Source: CAZYJD01 sp964647785 (GTDB taxonomy: Bacteria; Bacteroidota; Bacteroidia; NS11-12g; UBA9320). Taken from it: a DNA stretch of 18,566 nucleotides. Below the pieces are notes generated by a model. That model saw only the letters and a program-made list of their open reading frames with translations. It had not been told where the DNA came from and made no database searches. Numbering within the stretch: the stretch's first letter is position 1; each line of letters begins with the position of its first letter. Shown in pieces: positions 8,801 through 15,222 of the stretch. The DNA lies in NCBI GenBank assembly GCA_964647785.1, contig CAZYJD010000040.1:1-18566 (forward strand), written 5' to 3'. The position numbers and the translations under genes were made by a program.

Positions 8801-9129
8801 TCAGAACGGCAGATACCACCATTGCATCGGCTTATCGTCGGTTAAGGGATGAATTTGTGCAATTTGATCAATTGGTGGAAGGGAGCCCATCAAAAAATAA
8901 AATAGGAGAGAAGACCGCACCCACCTTGGGCGATCGCATGTGGCATTTGTCGGCCAACATTAACCGATCAGCTTATGGCCCTACCGGGCAAGCGGTTGAA
9001 ATGCTATCGATCATTGAAAAAGAAATGGCAACTTACCAAAAGCGGTTACAAGCCTTTAAACAGCGTGCCGAAGCCATGAATACCCGAATCGTTGAGGCCG
9101 GTGGCCCGGCAGTTGAAGGTTGGCACTGA
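5878..9129 (+). CDS. Exported BNR/sortilin-type beta-propeller protein
   Basis: A 1083-residue protein of the large VPS10/sortilin-like BNR-repeat group common in Bacteroidota. I chose the ATG at 5878 because it gives a clean signal peptide (MKRIVLMYLIFCAPLFSWSQ); the in-frame TTG at 5857 would add seven residues before it. About ten Asp-box motifs (S-x-D-x-G-x-x-W) mark propeller blades, for example at residues 130, 181, 239, 289, 378, 519, 591, 644 and 688, plus a weaker one at 335. Residues about 740-840 form a charged linker, followed by a FlgD-like Ig domain at about 837-876 (GFHRMAWDLRYPPL). The C-terminus is alpha-helical with no T9SS sorting domain, so it is probably periplasmic or retained at the outer membrane. 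Biochemical function is unknown; sialidase-like activity should not be assumed from Asp boxes. It converges on the outer-membrane protein gene. Confidence 0.87.
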   Translation: MKRIVLMYLIFCAPLFSWSQNKNQADNLWNASHFNGLKMRHIGPAFMSGRIADIAIHPEDESTWFVAVGSGGLWKTENAGIVWNPVFDGQAVYSTGCVTIDPNNPSTIWLGTGENVGGRHVGYGDGIYRSKDGGKTWQNMGLKHSEHISKIVVHPNNSQIIFVAAQGPLWSKGGERGFYKSIDGGASWKRTLGNDEWTGVTDIAIDPRDPNRIYAATWDRHRTVAAYLGGGPGSGIHRSTDGGETWEELKEGFPASNMGKIGLAISPQNPDVLYAAIELNHREGGVYKSTNRGSTWSKQSNAVSGATGPHYYQELYASPHQEDRIYLMDIRIQISDNGGKNFRQIKEAHKHSDNHAIAFKASDPNYLLVGTDGGLYESFDLGENWRFFGNLPLTQFYKIAVDDSEPFYKVYGGTQDNNTQVGPSRTDNAQGIQNSDWKVVLYGDGHQPATEPGNPNIVYAQWQQGNLTRVDVRTGELVYIKPHAAEGEEHERTNWDAPILVSSHNPKRIYHGTYRLWKSDDRGDNWKAMSGDLTRNENRLELNIMGRKQSYDNAWDIYAMSTYNTITSIAESPHDENVLYVGTDDGLLHRTTNGGAQWERMLVEGLPERAYVNDIKVDLFDPNTVYVAFDNHKTGDLKPYLYKSVNQGKSWQPMMKGLPEQTIVWRIVQDPEQKNLLFIGTEFGVYFSLNNGEQWVQLKGGLPTISFRDLKIQEREGDLVAASFGRGIYIFDDLSVFRELSEEKLKADAVLFSNRKAWWYFPRPDLDFGGGKGSQGASHFVADNPPFGAVFTYYLKEGYKTSAEKRREEEKELNKNKKDVPFPGYDELDRELREWPTMVWLEITNENGQLIRRIKGNGSKGFHRMAWDLRYPPLNVVGAGTEHVGDHSALPVAPGTYWVQLIIEDSSGLHALSEKRTFEVVPLYKQGSIQNPLAHMRDSFWRTYEHLAAEQSAFNRSRNQLEKQIKALGVSSAYIRTADTTIASAYRRLRDEFVQFDQLVEGSPSKNKIGEKTAPTLGDRMWHLSANINRSAYGPTGQAVEMLSIIEKEMATYQKRLQAFKQRAEAMNTRIVEAGGPAVEGWH

Positions 9130-9142
9130 GATGTTCGATTTT

Positions 9143-9165
9143 AGCGCGGATTTCCAATCCGTGCT
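9143..9165 (+). repeat. REP-like palindrome, copy 1
   Basis: Left arm AGCGCGGATT, loop TCC, right arm AATCCGTGCT. It lies 14 bases after the stop of the propeller gene and is followed by GTTATT as in other copies. Confidence 0.85.
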
Positions 9166-9183
9166 GTTATTTCAACTCCAACT

Positions 9184-9206
9184 AGCGCGGATTTGTAATC
9201 CGTATT
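9184..9206 (+). repeat. REP-like palindrome, copy 2
   Basis: Left arm AGCGCGGATT, loop TGT, right arm AATCCGTATT, which carries two changes. It sits 18 bases after copy 1 and is preceded by CCAACT, the flank seen at other copies. Both lie between two convergent genes. Confidence 0.8.
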
Positions 9207-9271
9207 GTTACCATCTACAACACATAGCGTTCGCTTTATGAGTGCATTTAATAACCGTCTTATTTAGGCGT

Positions 9272-10096
9272 TTATTTGGTCAAATTGAATCGGATACCAA
9301 AATTAAAGCCCAAGCTGCTGAAAGGTAAATACTGCTTCAGTTCTTCTGTGGGCAATGAGTCCAGTTCGGGGGTGTTCATGTTTCTGGTGTATTTTTCAAC
9401 ATAGTTCACTTCTTTCTCATTGGTGGTGTAATCAGATAGATCACTAATGCCGTTGATCGTACTCTCGATGAGCTCACCTCTTGCTGGGGCATAACTCATG
9501 GAAATCAATTGCATCTCGCCAAATAAAGCGGTGTTTTCGCTCAGTTTAAGATTGGCTCCCAAAGCGGAAGTTAATCCGGCGGACATGCCTCCATTCATTT
9601 GAAAGCGTGCAGTGGAAATATCCCCATAAGTTTGTTCTTCCAACTCAAACATGACCGTTCCTACGCCCAATATGAAGCCAAACTTTGCATAAGGATCGAT
9701 TTTTTCCTTCCCCATGGCAACCAACAAAGAGGGATTTATTCTGATCATTTGTGAAGAAAATTGCATTTGGGTGTTTTGGCCGAGGTTGTTCATTGTAGCC
9801 TTGTGCTGATGACCAAGCAGGTAGGAGAGAGCAAATTCAAGACCCACTTGCTCATTGAACATGATTCCTCCGGCTGCGGTAAAATTGACCCCTTGTCCTA
9901 GGGAAATCTTCACTTGCTCTAACGTCATTGAGTTGTTGCCAATGGTTGAATTCATGAAGCCAAAGTTGTCAAGATTTTGCCTTGCAGCGCCCAGCGCATA
10001 GCCGGTATTGACATGGGCATACAAAACTTGTGCACTTGCATGCGGTGATGAGAAAACAAATGAGAGGATGATCAAAAGAGGTAGATACTTTTTCAT
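9272..10096 (-). CDS. Outer-membrane beta-barrel protein
   Basis: A 274-residue exported protein. I start it at 10096 because the next residues form a textbook signal peptide (MKKYLPLLIILSFVFSSPHA then SAQ); the longer frame to 10189 adds 31 unlikely residues. After cleavage the protein shows alternating amphipathic strands with glycine turns typical of small OmpA-like or porin-like barrels (GLEFALSYLLGH, YAKFGFILGVGTVMFEL, SAGLTSALGANL) and ends in GIRFNLTK with an aromatic residue near the C-terminus. No peptidoglycan-binding domain follows. TATATTCG on the minus strand 18 bases before the start resembles the phylum -7 box with one mismatch. The precise role is unknown. Confidence 0.8.
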   Translation of the reverse strand: MKKYLPLLIILSFVFSSPHASAQVLYAHVNTGYALGAARQNLDNFGFMNSTIGNNSMTLEQVKISLGQGVNFTAAGGIMFNEQVGLEFALSYLLGHQHKATMNNLGQNTQMQFSSQMIRINPSLLVAMGKEKIDPYAKFGFILGVGTVMFELEEQTYGDISTARFQMNGGMSAGLTSALGANLKLSENTALFGEMQLISMSYAPARGELIESTINGISDLSDYTTNEKEVNYVEKYTRNMNTPELDSLPTEELKQYLPFSSLGFNFGIRFNLTK

Positions 10097-10309
10097 AGTT
10101 TGGTGTTTATGTTCGAATATAATCATTAGATAACGAACCGTGTAAATGGTCTTTTTTTCAATTGATTCTCTAGTTTTTGAAGGGGGCATCTTAAAAACCT
10201 ATCGCGCTCACGATAGCAGCTGGAAACCGCTTACTATGGTAATTCTGCTTAACCTTTTACAACAATGGATTGTCCAGCTCGTGTACATGAAACGTTTCAT
10301 ACTCCATTA

Positions 10310-10999
10310 TTAAGACAAGCCGCCTCCATGCCAACAATCCGTTATATCAAAATACAAGGTGTGCAATATCGTACCTGTTTCAGGGGCATCTACATCTCGC
10401 ATCTCCAGCGTTATTTCATCCATGGCTCGGCCATTTTCCAAAATCAAACGCTGATTTTTAACACGATACTCCCGATTGAGCAAAGCCGTGAAATATTTGA
10501 TGTATTGATACGCAACGGCCACATAACTGGAACCGGCTTCTTCGAGTATGATGATGGCGTTATCTTTTGTAATCCCAATACCGCCTGCAATGGGCAGATT
10601 GATGTTGAAATATTTGCTGATGAGTTTTTTGATGTAGCTTTCCGGATGGTTTTGGTTTGATGGGGTGTAGGTTAATGAGCCGAACGGCTGCTCATTGGGG
10701 TTGCAAGCCTCAACGGATTTTGCCGCATCCATTTGCCTGAGCATCTCAGCTACGCGCTTGCTTCCTTGGTTAAAAAGAGCCACATTCTCTTCAGTAGGTT
10801 CAAAAACTTTCACATAATCTCCTGCGTAAAAATTGGTTTCAATGCTGAACAAGTTGTATTTCAAATACTTGCCTTCATGGAGCAGTTCGGCAAAACAGCT
10901 GTCATGCTCATCAGCCTTGAGCAATTTTGTACTTCGATTATCAATGAAGTTGCGGTACTCCTCCAAATCATAAAAAAACTTTTCAATAAAATGATCCAT
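10310..10999 (-). CDS. Hypothetical protein, 229 residues
   Basis: A mixed alpha/beta soluble protein with no signal peptide or membrane segment. The N-terminus is acidic and helical (MDHFIEKFFYDLEEYRNFID); the middle contains NLPIAGGIGITKDNAIIILEE (about 134-154), which looks like a beta-turn-beta core, followed by an amphipathic helix YVAVAYQYIKYF (159-170) and a mixed C-terminal part rich in charged residues. I recognise no domain or catalytic motif. It lies 130 bases downstream of the DUF2779 gene on the same strand, with a palindromic repeat between them, so it may be cotranscribed with that nuclease, but this is not shown. Confidence 0.75.
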   Translation of the reverse strand: MDHFIEKFFYDLEEYRNFIDNRSTKLLKADEHDSCFAELLHEGKYLKYNLFSIETNFYAGDYVKVFEPTEENVALFNQGSKRVAEMLRQMDAAKSVEACNPNEQPFGSLTYTPSNQNHPESYIKKLISKYFNINLPIAGGIGITKDNAIIILEEAGSSYVAVAYQYIKYFTALLNREYRVKNQRLILENGRAMDEITLEMRDVDAPETGTILHTLYFDITDCWHGGGLS

Positions 11000-11042
11000 A
11001 GCGTTTTAAATATTCGTTCTGTTTAATAGGTTCAAACCCATT

Positions 11043-11065
11043 GGCGCGGATTTGCAATCCTTGCT
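11043..11065 (+). repeat. REP-like palindrome, copy 3
   Basis: Left arm GGCGCGGATT, loop TGC, right arm AATCCTTGCT, followed by GTTATT and a partial right arm CCAATCCGTTCT at 11072-11083. It separates the DUF2779 gene from the 229-residue gene downstream. Confidence 0.8.
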
Positions 11066-11129
11066 GTTATTCCAATCCGTTCTACTACCATTACACTCCC
11101 CAACTTAACACAAACTCCCAATCTCCACC

Positions 11130-12629
11130 TTAAGCGCACTGAGCTCGGAGAAATGTGAGTGTTTTAACCATTGCCTCCGTATCCATCTTACAGTATTCCA
11201 GCAATGCTTTGCGGTTGCCTTCAGTGTTATCTGATTCGTTTTTAAGCATGCGCAAATAGGTTTGAGAGGCCATATCACCATCTTGGATGACAAGTTGGTC
11301 GTATCGCATATTGGGATAAAGAGCGGGCAGCACATATTTGATGGAAGATTTTCCCTGCATATTGGGGTGATAAATGTGAAAATCAGAAAATGGTTTTTCG
11401 AGATCGATGATGCGAGGAATCAATGCCAGCAAGTCCGTGCTTAAATGGGGGAGATGCGCTGCCAAATCTCTGATGCGCCCCTCTTCAAAGACCTGGTGGT
11501 AAACCAAAATGCTGCCTTCTGTGCCCAGCACTTCTAACATAGACAAAGCCAGAGCCTCACGAGGATCACCTCCATCGGCAGGATGGAGATACTCGAAATG
11601 CTCAAGATCACCATCGGTATGCTCTCGATGAATGCTGTACTGAAATGGAATGGGTTCATATGGACGGGTATGATCAAAAATTGGCAAGGCAGGACCAATG
11701 GTTTCGAAGTCGAGATGCGAAAGGGGATACTTTAAGTGGCTTAAAAATTCTGATAAGGCACTTGCATCGACATGCAATTCATTGCCAAGCGCTGCTCTTC
11801 TTTGAATGCGTTGCTTATGACTTAGTGCAGCGTTTTCGGGTATTTGGCCCAACCGATGGATACCTTGGTAAAACCATTCCCACATTGCATCCCCACCATA
11901 TCGAAGTGTTAAAATAGAATCGGCTGCTCGATGATCTGCCCAGCAGTAATCTTTGAACTCACATTCATAAGGCTTGTTGCAGTGTTGCCCGATTTCAATG
12001 GTGGGCTGCTCTGTTTGGGTCAAGGTTGATTTTGCATCCTCAATGAGATGGACAACTTGCGATTGAAGCCCTATAACATCGTCTGTAACATCATGGTGAA
12101 TGAATAAATCCAAAGGATTCAAAGCCCCTTTGCGAACATATTCCCTGTTTAAGGTGGTGACAAAAACTTTGTAGATTGGAATGGCACATTTGCTGAGCAC
12201 ATGATATTGCACCGCAGCATCTGTTTTATTCACGTCCTTGACACTCGTGCCACTTTTCACTTCATAGATCGAATAGCCTTGCGCAGTTTTTACCAGAATA
12301 TCAACCATGACCAACACACCATTGTATTGAAAGGTGGCCTCATAAATAACCGCAGCATTTTTTGATATTAGTTTAGATGTGACCTCAATGGCTTTGTTAA
12401 GATTCATCTTGGTTAGTTCACTTACATCCGTTCCCGCAGGAAAAAGCTGCTGCGCCAAAAACCCCACTTGATTTCCGCTTTCAAAAATGTGTTCCCGTTT
12501 ATCGCTGCTGCTCCTTAATTCAGGTCGGTATACCTGCAGCCACAATGATTTAGGACATTGTTGCATGCGGAGTAATCGTGATTTTGAAAGTCTTTTGGAA
12601 GTTTTGGTAGTAGAATTATACATAAACAA
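11130..12629 (-). CDS. DUF2779 protein: Cas4-like nuclease fused to predicted DEDD exonuclease
   Basis: A 499-residue cytosolic protein of the DUF2779 type. The N-terminal part (about 15-235) looks like a Cas4/PD-(D/E)XK nuclease: SRLLRMQQCPKSLWL with Cys25, then Asp110 and YEVKS with Glu123 and Lys125, then Cys217, Cys223 and Cys229. One early and three late cysteines is the pattern of Cas4 and AddB iron-sulfur clusters. The C-terminal part (about 300-495) is the DUF2779 domain: LSHLDFETI with Asp307/Glu309, GKSSIKYVLPALYP (426-439), and LLEYCKMDTEAM with Tyr479 and Asp483. Asp-x-Glu followed by a late Tyr-x3-Asp resembles DEDDy 3'-5' exonucleases; that is my inference. The gene starts only about 80 bases from the WYL regulator, transcribed away from it, so the regulator may control it. 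An RNA or DNA substrate is not determined. Confidence 0.87.
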   Translation of the reverse strand: MFMYNSTTKTSKRLSKSRLLRMQQCPKSLWLQVYRPELRSSSDKREHIFESGNQVGFLAQQLFPAGTDVSELTKMNLNKAIEVTSKLISKNAAVIYEATFQYNGVLVMVDILVKTAQGYSIYEVKSGTSVKDVNKTDAAVQYHVLSKCAIPIYKVFVTTLNREYVRKGALNPLDLFIHHDVTDDVIGLQSQVVHLIEDAKSTLTQTEQPTIEIGQHCNKPYECEFKDYCWADHRAADSILTLRYGGDAMWEWFYQGIHRLGQIPENAALSHKQRIQRRAALGNELHVDASALSEFLSHLKYPLSHLDFETIGPALPIFDHTRPYEPIPFQYSIHREHTDGDLEHFEYLHPADGGDPREALALSMLEVLGTEGSILVYHQVFEEGRIRDLAAHLPHLSTDLLALIPRIIDLEKPFSDFHIYHPNMQGKSSIKYVLPALYPNMRYDQLVIQDGDMASQTYLRMLKNESDNTEGNRKALLEYCKMDTEAMVKTLTFLRAQCA

Positions 12630-12670
12630 TCATAAATATGGTCGCAATAAAAGGAAATAGCGCGTCAAAT

Positions 12671-12703
12671 TTTGTCGTTATGCAAAATGAAAGTATAAAT
12701 TTG
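12671..12703 (+). promoter_or_regulatory. Bacteroidota-type promoter of the WYL gene
   Basis: TTTG at 12671-12674, 21 bases, then TAAATTTG at 12696-12703. This fits the sigma-ABfr consensus of the phylum (-33 TTTG, -7 TAnnTTTG, spacing 19-21). The expected transcript start falls at about 12707, the same place as an in-frame ATG, so the message may have almost no leader. Confidence 0.55.
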
Positions 12704-12706
12704 TTC

Positions 12707-13609
12707 ATGCAACCTTCTGAGCGGCTCAGTATTATGCTGCGTATTCGCAACTTTGTAAAGCATCGTCAACCTGTTGGATGGACAGAAATTCAATCGTATC
12801 TCAAAAATCATGATAGCGAGATTTCCAAACGTACGTTCGATCGCTATAAAGAAGAGATGTCTAATATTGGCTGGGTTATGATCTATAAACGGCGTCGAGG
12901 ATACATCCTGGAGGAAGATGAAAACGCAGACATCGGTGAAATGATTCAGTTAATGAACACGGTGGGGCATCTTACGGATCAGTTGAATGACTTGAAGGAG
13001 ATGAAAAAATACGTGCAATTGTCAAAAAGCAGCTTCCGTGGGCAAGAGTATTTGCCTGATATTTTGTCGGCATGTATCGAAAAAAGAACCGTGCGTTTCA
13101 ATTATACCAAATACCAACAACGGCAATCCTATGAAGTGTTGCTTGATCCCTATCAATTAAGGGAGAATGATGGACGTTGGTATGTGGTGGGCATGAAGCA
13201 TGACTCAGATCAGCGCATGCTGCGGATGTATGGGCTCGATCGAATCAACTCTCTTGAAAAAGGCATTGATCGTTTTCAGCCACCTGATCAGGAGTTTATT
13301 GACAACCATTTTAGCCTGAGAATGGGGGTGGGAAAAGAAAAAACCAACGTGCCTCAACGAATTTTGTTGGAGGTTGATGCGGAGAGCTGGAATTGGATTG
13401 AAAGTGACCCATGGCATATCAGTCAGCAGAAAGAGTCTGAAATGGATGGAAAAGTGCGCTTTAGTCTATTTCTTGTGCCAAACATGCAGTTGCAGCGCAA
13501 TATTCTATCTTGGGCACCGAAGGTGGTAATCGTTGAACCGGAACAAATGCGAGATACATACATCAAAGAAATTTTTGAACCAGCGTTAAAGGCACATAAA
13601 AATGTGTAG
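12707..13609 (+). CDS. WYL-domain transcriptional regulator
   Basis: A 300-residue DNA-binding regulator. The N-terminal winged helix-turn-helix (about 5-60: LSIMLRIRNFVKHRQPVGW, ISKRTFDRYKEEM) is followed by a WYL domain at about 115-190 (VRFNYTKYQQRQSYEVLLDP, GRWYVVGMKH, MYGLDRI) and a C-terminal WCX-like extension. WYL domains bind nucleic-acid-type ligands and many such proteins repress or activate phage-defence operons (for example BrxR and CapW). The frame is open from 12638, but the best promoter lies inside that extension, so I chose the ATG at 12707; 12680 and 12734 are alternatives. It is divergent from the DUF2779 nuclease gene and convergent with the glycosylase-like gene. Regulation of the nuclease, or of itself, is inferred from this layout. 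Confidence 0.88.
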   Translation: MQPSERLSIMLRIRNFVKHRQPVGWTEIQSYLKNHDSEISKRTFDRYKEEMSNIGWVMIYKRRRGYILEEDENADIGEMIQLMNTVGHLTDQLNDLKEMKKYVQLSKSSFRGQEYLPDILSACIEKRTVRFNYTKYQQRQSYEVLLDPYQLRENDGRWYVVGMKHDSDQRMLRMYGLDRINSLEKGIDRFQPPDQEFIDNHFSLRMGVGKEKTNVPQRILLEVDAESWNWIESDPWHISQQKESEMDGKVRFSLFLVPNMQLQRNILSWAPKVVIVEPEQMRDTYIKEIFEPALKAHKNV

Positions 13610-13618
13610 CCTTAGCTA

Positions 13619-13638
13619 AGCGCGGAGTTAGCAGTGCT
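13619..13638 (+). repeat. Degenerate REP-like palindrome
   Basis: The left part AGCGCGGA is intact, and the rest (GTTAGCAGTGCT) keeps only the terminal GTGCT. A decayed or deleted copy next to a good one. Confidence 0.5.
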
Positions 13639-13658
13639 ACCGTACTATCTCCCAACTT

Positions 13659-13681
13659 AGCGCGGATTTGCAATCCGTGCT
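13659..13681 (+). repeat. REP-like palindrome, copy 4
   Basis: An exact consensus copy: AGCGCGGATT, loop TGC, AATCCGTGCT, preceded by CCAACTT. It lies between the convergent WYL and glycosylase-like genes. Confidence 0.9.
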
Positions 13682-13695
13682 ATTTCCTTTCCTGC

Positions 13696-14745
13696 CTAAT
13701 GCTTGTCATAGGCCCCTATATACTCCATGAATAGCTTATAAACCGACTTCTTATAAGCAGTGCTCGGACTAAGTGAGTTCAAATGCCCGTTTTTCATCCA
13801 ATGTTGATACAATAGATTTCGCCCCAAAGCACGATTGGCTTGGCCGGAAGGACTGGGACCTGTAAGGACCGTATAAATTTTATCATTGAGACGAATCCAG
13901 TGCTGATATTGGTAGTTACAATCTTCCAGCAGCGCATGATTCTTGCGATGAAGTTCCAACCAACGGTGGTTGGGTTCTTGCATCATTGATTCGATAGCGT
14001 GAGGATGGATTTTGATCATATGGTTATTCATGAAAGAAAGCTCAATTTTTACATCGAGCATTTGCATGCTCCTCAGGAAAAGGTTGTAGGCTTGTCCGCC
14101 CTCCGTTTTTACAAATCCCTTGCGATTTAGTTCAATTCCTCTGCTGTTATATACTGAAGAACTGGTGAACCATAGTACGGGTGGTCTTCCATGGAGACTT
14201 AAAATTTCTTTGAGCAACTCAACATTAGGCACAATTTCTTTTAAACCGCCGTCGGAGGCATCATTGATACCTCGATTTCTGCTACAGCTTTGAACAATAT
14301 CGGCATAGACCAAGTCATGCCGCATCAGAAACTTTAATACATCATTTTCTGACATTGGTTCGATGCCTAGATGATGCCAAAGTGCACATTCATTGCCATG
14401 GTAAAAATCAATGCTTGGCTGTTCTGACACTTCCTCTCCGTTAACCTTAAAAGGAAGGTTGCCAATAGGCCCCATACCTAAATGGGGCAGGGGCAGATTT
14501 CTTAAATAGGAAGATGGAGGCATGGTGCCTATCAGGTATGCATGTGGGTGATGAGGCATTTGTTCTCGCATAAACATATATGGATGCATTTCCTGAACCC
14601 GATGATGAAAGGAAACAATGCCTTCCGTATCCCGAAGAAGGGAGTGAATAAACGCTTGATTCATTTCTTTAACCTTCGCGAGAAGAGCCTCTCCATGCTC
14701 CCCTTTCAAGATGCTATTGCGATTAGGATTGATGACTTTTAACAT
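13696..14745 (-). CDS. Uracil/hypoxanthine-DNA glycosylase-like protein
   Basis: A 349-residue soluble protein with the motif order of the uracil-DNA glycosylase superfamily, closest in feel to Mug and family 6 (hypoxanthine) enzymes. It has AYLIGTMPPSS (69-79) where the catalytic loop sits, IDFYHGNECALWHHLG (112-127) matching the Phe/Tyr...Asn...Phe/Trp-Trp element, ADIVQSCSRNRGIND (148-162), PPVLWFTSSSVYN (188-200), and VLTGPSPSGQANRALG (293-308) as the C-terminal DNA-intercalation loop. In Mug the catalytic Asn lies in GINPG; here the aligned residue is Met75, so activity may differ or be lost. An N-terminal extension of about 65 residues and an insertion at about 205-290 make it longer than typical enzymes. 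It lies beside the WYL regulator and Cas4-like gene, suggesting DNA repair or defence. The superfamily call comes from motif reading and was not checked by search. Confidence 0.68.
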   Translation of the reverse strand: MLKVINPNRNSILKGEHGEALLAKVKEMNQAFIHSLLRDTEGIVSFHHRVQEMHPYMFMREQMPHHPHAYLIGTMPPSSYLRNLPLPHLGMGPIGNLPFKVNGEEVSEQPSIDFYHGNECALWHHLGIEPMSENDVLKFLMRHDLVYADIVQSCSRNRGINDASDGGLKEIVPNVELLKEILSLHGRPPVLWFTSSSVYNSRGIELNRKGFVKTEGGQAYNLFLRSMQMLDVKIELSFMNNHMIKIHPHAIESMMQEPNHRWLELHRKNHALLEDCNYQYQHWIRLNDKIYTVLTGPSPSGQANRALGRNLLYQHWMKNGHLNSLSPSTAYKKSVYKLFMEYIGAYDKH

Positions 14746-14955
14746 TTTATTTGGTTGCTGTTGGGTTGTATAGTAGAGGCCAGTTCTGAACTAAAGCAAT
14801 GAAAGCAATCCAAGAAATGCTATGAAGACGATGAGCCCTATCAAGCCATGTTATAAAATATTCTGAAGCGGTTTTGGTCATAAGGAATTCAAAAAATTAG
14901 ACTGCAAAAAAAATGGCGCTCTGCGCCAAAAAGTGACGCTTCCAACTTTCATCTT
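14746..14955. other. Upstream region of glycosylase-like gene; no gene seen
   Basis: No credible ORF. It should hold the leftward promoter of the glycosylase-like gene, but I cannot point to a clear -7 box. The only structured element is the leftward terminator at 14906-14928. Confidence 0.4.
14906..14928 (-). terminator. Leftward intrinsic terminator-like hairpin
   Basis: Read on the minus strand, TGGCGC, loop AGA, GCGCCA form a 6-base-pair stem followed directly by eight T. The form is that of an intrinsic terminator for leftward transcription. No leftward gene lies upstream of it before the chitinase start, so it would act on transcripts coming through the repeat cluster. Confidence 0.55.
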
Positions 14956-14970
14956 AGCGCGGATTTGCAA
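14956..14970 (+). repeat. Truncated REP-like palindrome
   Basis: Left arm and loop only (AGCGCGGATTTGCAA); the right arm is missing and the flank CCAACCT of the next copy follows directly. Confidence 0.75.
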
Positions 14971-14977
14971 CCAACCT

Positions 14978-15000
14978 AGCGCGGATTTGTAATCCGTGCT
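14978..15000 (+). repeat. REP-like palindrome, copy 5
   Basis: AGCGCGGATT, loop TGT, AATCCGTGCT, followed by GTTATT. Confidence 0.9.
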
Positions 15001-15026
15001 GTTATTTGCGCTTTTGAATTCAGCTA

Positions 15027-15049
15027 AGCGCGGATTTGCAATCCGCGCT
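15027..15049 (+). repeat. REP-like palindrome, copy 6 (perfect arms)
   Basis: AGCGCGGATT, loop TGC, AATCCGCGCT. Here the usual G.T pair at position 4 is a true G-C pair, so the arms are perfectly complementary. Confidence 0.9.
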
Positions 15050-15076
15050 ATTACTCTTTTTAATCGTGTCGAACCT

Positions 15077-15099
15077 CGTGCGGATTTGCAATCCGTGCT
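15077..15099 (+). repeat. REP-like palindrome, copy 7
   Basis: Left arm CGTGCGGATT, loop TGC, right arm AATCCGTGCT, followed by TTTATT. Confidence 0.85.
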
Positions 15100-15108
15100 T
15101 TTATTACT

Positions 15109-15120
15109 GCAATCCGTGCT
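15109..15120 (+). repeat. Half REP-like element
   Basis: Only the loop end and right arm (GCAATCCGTGCT) are present, nine bases after copy 7, followed by ATTAT. Confidence 0.7.
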
Positions 15121-15222
15121 ATTATGCTATCATTCCCCATACCCCCTTCATCAAAAGCCCAATCTTTTTTCCATAGTAGACTTAAAATTACTACAAAAAA
15201 TAGACGATTTTGCGCTCAATAA

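Noticed and set aside
10097..10189. Longer start for the outer-membrane protein
   Set aside because: It would bury the signal peptide 31 residues inside the protein.
11130..12629. True CRISPR Cas4
   Set aside because: The nuclease part has Cas4-type motifs, but the DUF2779 half and the absence of any CRISPR or adaptation genes point to a separate family.
12638..12706. Longer N-terminus for the WYL regulator
   Set aside because: The extension covers the best promoter and adds 23 residues before the helix-turn-helix with no family counterpart that I recognise.
14956..15120. CRISPR-like array
   Set aside because: Units are palindromic, unequal in completeness, and the intervals (7, 26, 27, 9 bases) are not of uniform spacer length; the same element is dispersed singly elsewhere, and no cas1/cas2 is present.
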